This document shows positions 61,031 through 64,000 of a DNA stretch of 64,000 bases, piece by piece. The translations under genes were made by a program, and so were the position numbers. Source of the stretch: Pholiota molesta. Its lineage: Eukaryota > Basidiomycota > Agaricomycetes > Agaricales > Strophariaceae. Under the pieces are notes generated by a model, which saw nothing but the letters and a program-made list of their open reading frames with translations, did no database searches and had not been told where the DNA came from. Positions within the stretch are counted from its first letter, which is position 1. Each line of letters begins with the position of its first letter. The stretch covers positions 620,001 to 684,000 of the forward strand of contig JACGCK010000005.1 in NCBI GenBank assembly GCA_014925825.1. The letters are read 5' to 3'.

Positions 61031-63593
61031 ATGGCACGAGTAATCTTCGGAATTGCTGCTTATTCCAGGCTGGGAAGAAGTCTCTCTAGCACGGGTAGAC
61101 TCGCGCTTCGTTTCAACGGGAATACGCATGCTATTCAACCTCCTAATGTTCTCGGTGCCCTTTCTCTGCGTCGAGGATTCAGAACATCTACTCCAACTAC
61201 CTTTCAACTTCTCAAATACTCACCATGGTCTTCCCAATTTACTGGCTCCCTCAGAAGTCGGCTCACTCTTCAAACCGCTATCTGTGCTATCTTCTTGATT
61301 GGGTTCACGGAGTATTTCATCGTAAGTCGTCACTTCTGCAAGACTGCGTTCACATTGATTCGAACAGCTCCATAAAATTAGCTCCATGCACCACCAGCAG
61401 ATAAATCTTCTGCTTTATCAGAGACATATGCCTCCCCGGCACAACTAAAGATTGCAATTGAAGAACTTCGAACTATCTTTCCTGACCCTAAAGTTGTGGT
61501 TACAGATCAGAATGAACTGAAGATATATGGCTCGTCTGAACACTCATACCATCCAGCTTCTCCTCATGCTGTTATTGTATGTGTCCGATTTTTGTGCTTG
61601 AGTATTTGCCTATAATTGCCCGACTTGTTGATTTAGGTCCGACCGAAAAACACCGATGATGTGGTAAATATTGTCTACATAGCGCGGAAGTATCGTGTTC
61701 CTATTACTCCATATAGCGGAGCTACCAGTCTCGAAGGCCACTTTTCTGGGGTAACTTTAATTGTTGAAAAAGTATACGAAATCTTTGGCTGATGTATTTC
61801 ATATTCAGTTCCCCAGTGGTAGCATTTGCCTTGATATGTCAGGCATGGACAAAATCCTGGACATTAACGGTATGGACTTTATGGAAAACGCATAAAAGTG
61901 CACCAAAATAATTAAACTCGAATCTCAGTGTCAGACTCAGATCTTACATGTCAGGCTGGGGCTAGGTGGGAAGACATTAACCAAACCCTGAAGGACAAGG
62001 GAATCCCTTTGTTCTTTCCTGTATGTTTGAAAAGTTTCAATGCCTCAAACCTAACTGATTTATATGCACATTATAGCTCGATCCAGGACCCGGAGCTGTG
62101 AGTTTCTTCGTGCGAAGAATTCACCATGGTGAATGGTTCTCATCCTGCCTATAGACAATTGGTGGCATGGTGGGTACTGGCTGCAGCGGAAGTAAGGGCA
62201 ACGCACTTTCACTCATTTTTAATATATTGACAACTCTCCACTATAAGCAAACGCGGTTCGATATGGCACGGCTAGAGCAGAATGGTTCTTGAATCTTGTG
62301 AGGGCTCATTTCATCATAGGCCTCGAATATTTAGTGATTTCCTGCACAGACGGTAGTTCTCCCTAATGGTGAAGTTGTAAAAACGCGTAGACGGGCGAGA
62401 AAGTCTGCAGCAGGGTTCGATACCACCAAGTTATTCATCGGAGCGGAGGGCACCCTGGGCATTGTGACAGAAGGTCAGCTTTTTGTGTCATTTTCCCGGC
62501 ATGGACGTGACTGATTATGCCCTGAACGAAAAGCGACACTGAGACTGACCCCTCTTTTACCTACCAAGGTTGCAATGGCTCAGTTTCCGGACGTTTACAA
62601 AGCTGTGAATGCCGTCCAAGAAATTCTCAATTCACCGCAAGGTCCTCGTATCCGTCAGCCCGATTTCTTCATCTCTGTGAATCAAATTTCAAATCAATTT
62701 TATAGAATGTATCGAATTATTGGATGATCACAGTTAGTTTCTTCCCAAAAATTGTAAAATATCGTTCAACTAACCTATTATAGTGATGGCTGCAATCAAT
62801 ACTGCGGGCCTCGTCGAGAAGCCGTATCCTGTACAAGATACCCTATTTTTTAAAATTCAGGGCGATGAAGCGAGCATAGAAAGGGCTTCAAAAGTAGTCC
62901 AGAGCATCGTGAAGAAGCATGGAAGTTTGCGTTTTCAATTTGCGGCTACTGATCGAGAAGCAGAGGAACTATGGCAAAATCGCAAGTACGCTCTGATGTC
63001 AAGTCTTGCTGCCTATCCAGGCTTGCGTTGTTGGACAACAGATGTTTGGTAAATGCAGTCTAAATTTCCCAATCAAAGCGCTCTTGATACTATATCATTC
63101 GTATAGCGTCCCAGTTTCCCGTCTACCAGAGCTTGTTTATGAAACGAAAAAGGACCTCCTGAAATCTAACTTGCGGAGCACGATCGTTGGACATGTTGGT
63201 GATGGTAATTTCCACGCCCTGATCTTGTTCGACAAGGATCGAGAAATGGACGCAGTGAGCAGCGCCGTACACCGCCTTGTACATCGAGCAATTGCTTTGG
63301 ACGGAACATGTATGTATCCCCACAATTCAAACAAAATCTTCACATTCATATTCTGATAGGCACTGGAGAGCATGGCGTTGGCGTTGGAAAGAAGGAATAT
63401 CTTCGCGAGGAACTTGGAGCGAACACTGTGGAGTTGATGAAGACAGTGAAGAAAGCAATCGATCCATTCAATATTATGAACCCAGGGAAGGCAAGTATTA
63501 TGCCTGCCATCTAGTTAATTTACTCTATTTCATGGTTGTCCTTCACAGTTATACCCAGACGACAACGATAAAGATTCAACAGGCAAACACTGA
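61031..63593 (+). CDS. DLD1: D-lactate dehydrogenase (cytochrome), mitochondrial FAD enzyme
   Basis: Oxidises D-lactate to pyruvate and passes electrons to cytochrome c. The start at 61031 gives a basic targeting region (YSRLGRSLSSTGRLALRF) and a hydrophobic segment (LTLQTAICAIFLIGFTEYF) that would anchor it in the inner membrane. The FAD-binding PCMH domain has VVTDQNELKIYG, HSYHPASPHAVI, VPITPYSGATSLEGHF, TIGGMVGTGCSG, AVRYGTARAEW and LFIGAEGTLGIVTE. The C-terminal domain has VVGHVGDGNFHAL in the form IVGHVGDGNFHAL, then GTCTGEHGVGVGKKEYL and NIMNPGK. About fifteen short introns separate the exons. The last (63491-63548) is GC-AG with donor GCAAGT and joins NPGK to LYPDDNDKDS, matching the usual NPGKLYPD ending. 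Reading through it would instead end ASIMPAI. Confidence 0.93.
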
Positions 63594-63871
63594 TTATTTC
63601 CGAATCTTTTATACTACATCTGTCTGTAAACTATGTAGATTAAGTCATTCAATGTGAACGTCCATGAGCGAGCTTTCATGTTCATGGCCATGGCCTGAGG
63701 TTTGTCAGCGCTATGTTTGATTTATCATTCAATGCATTGATCAAATTATTTGCCCATTTTGGACACGTCAAATATCTCAAAAATGTTTTGGTCTTTGAAT
63801 TGTACAGCTTCTCGGTTCAACGTGAAATTTTTGAGAAAAAAAGAGTTATACAGCCAGCTTCGTATTGATAT

Positions 63872-64000
63872 TCAATGTTTAGCAATTTGGAACCTCTCCA
63901 TCGCTTCACGAATTTCTGTTTCGGCGAAGATAGCAGCTTCCTTAGCCACCGCCAACTTTTTCTCCAGTTCATCCGCACTCATGACCCTCGTCCCACCATT
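63872..64000 (-). CDS. C-terminal end of a gene running off the right edge
   Basis: The minus-strand frame is open from the window edge to a stop at 63872-63874. It reads MSADELEKKLAVAKEAAIF and then AETEIREAMERFQIAKH, a strongly helical, likely coiled-coil segment of about 42 residues (the first few lie before the Met). It could be a terminal exon or a small protein. No family can be named from this piece. Confidence 0.5.
   Translation of the reverse strand, partial: NGGTRVMSADELEKKLAVAKEAAIFAETEIREAMERFQIAKH

Noticed and set aside
63491..63514. DLD1 ending in ASIMPAI by reading through
   Set aside because: Splicing the GC-AG intron gives NPGK-LYPDD, the family's normal ending, so the read-through form is at most a minor isoform.
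1..64000. Secondary-metabolite cluster or transposon island
   Set aside because: No synthase, P450, transposase, reverse transcriptase, long terminal repeat or terminal inverted repeat was recognised. Two transporters and two dioxygenases lie too far apart, among housekeeping genes.

Overview
The window is nuclear DNA of a filamentous fungus, most likely a mushroom-type basidiomycete (Agaricomycetes). Genes are packed on both strands, each cut by many introns of about 50-60 bases, and the proteins recognised are fungal: NADH-glutamate synthase, Mss51, Aim25-type scramblase, Eaf1/Vid21, and GH55 and membrane-anchored GH5 beta-1,3-glucanases. The assignment to basidiomycetes rests on gene style and general resemblance, not on a search. 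I see no rRNA, tRNA, CRISPR array, prophage or intact transposon.

Layout. 1-4.5 kb: gene-poor, with one doubtful multi-exon membrane protein on the minus strand (3049-4152). 4.5-7.6 kb: a GC-rich island with an MFS transporter (minus) and a small unknown gene starting almost on the same base in the opposite direction. 7.6-11.6 kb: no supported gene. 11.6-20.5 kb: a CUE-AlkB-GRF dioxygenase, a second MFS transporter that is a paralogue of the first, an M13 (neprilysin-like) metallopeptidase, and HIS3 (minus). 20.6-32 kb: MSS51, the 7.2-kb GLT1 (minus) and LST8 (minus). 33-38.6 kb: a 71-residue unknown protein, an ALKBH7-like protein (minus), a mitochondrial carrier-like protein and a CHORD-CS co-chaperone. 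38.6-47.4 kb: mitochondrial IF-2 (minus), a scramblase and CDC45. 47.5-55.5 kb: GH55 exo-beta-1,3-glucanase (minus), a small charged protein and a GH5 exo-beta-1,3-glucanase with a type II membrane anchor (minus). 56-64 kb: the NuA4 scaffold EAF1/VID21 (minus), D-lactate dehydrogenase DLD1, and the tail of a gene running off the right edge.

How the genes relate. Most are unlinked housekeeping functions, with several mitochondrial proteins (MSS51, IF-2, ALKBH7-like, carrier, scramblase, DLD1). The clearest functional neighbours are the two beta-glucanases, which act on the same cell-wall polymer, and GLT1 with LST8: nitrogen assimilation next to a TORC1/2 subunit, possibly by chance. I found no secondary-metabolite cluster, defence island or other novel multi-gene system.

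The strongest unexpected signal concerns sequence quality or gene integrity. At 19 places in five otherwise conserved genes the reading frame slips by one missing base, almost always at a short homopolymer. This looks like systematic assembly deletion rather than gene decay, and it matters for anyone predicting proteins from this record. Real biology worth checking includes five GC-AG introns, a possible AT-AC intron in HIS3, and a 165-base tandem repeat in the mitochondrial IF-2 gene.
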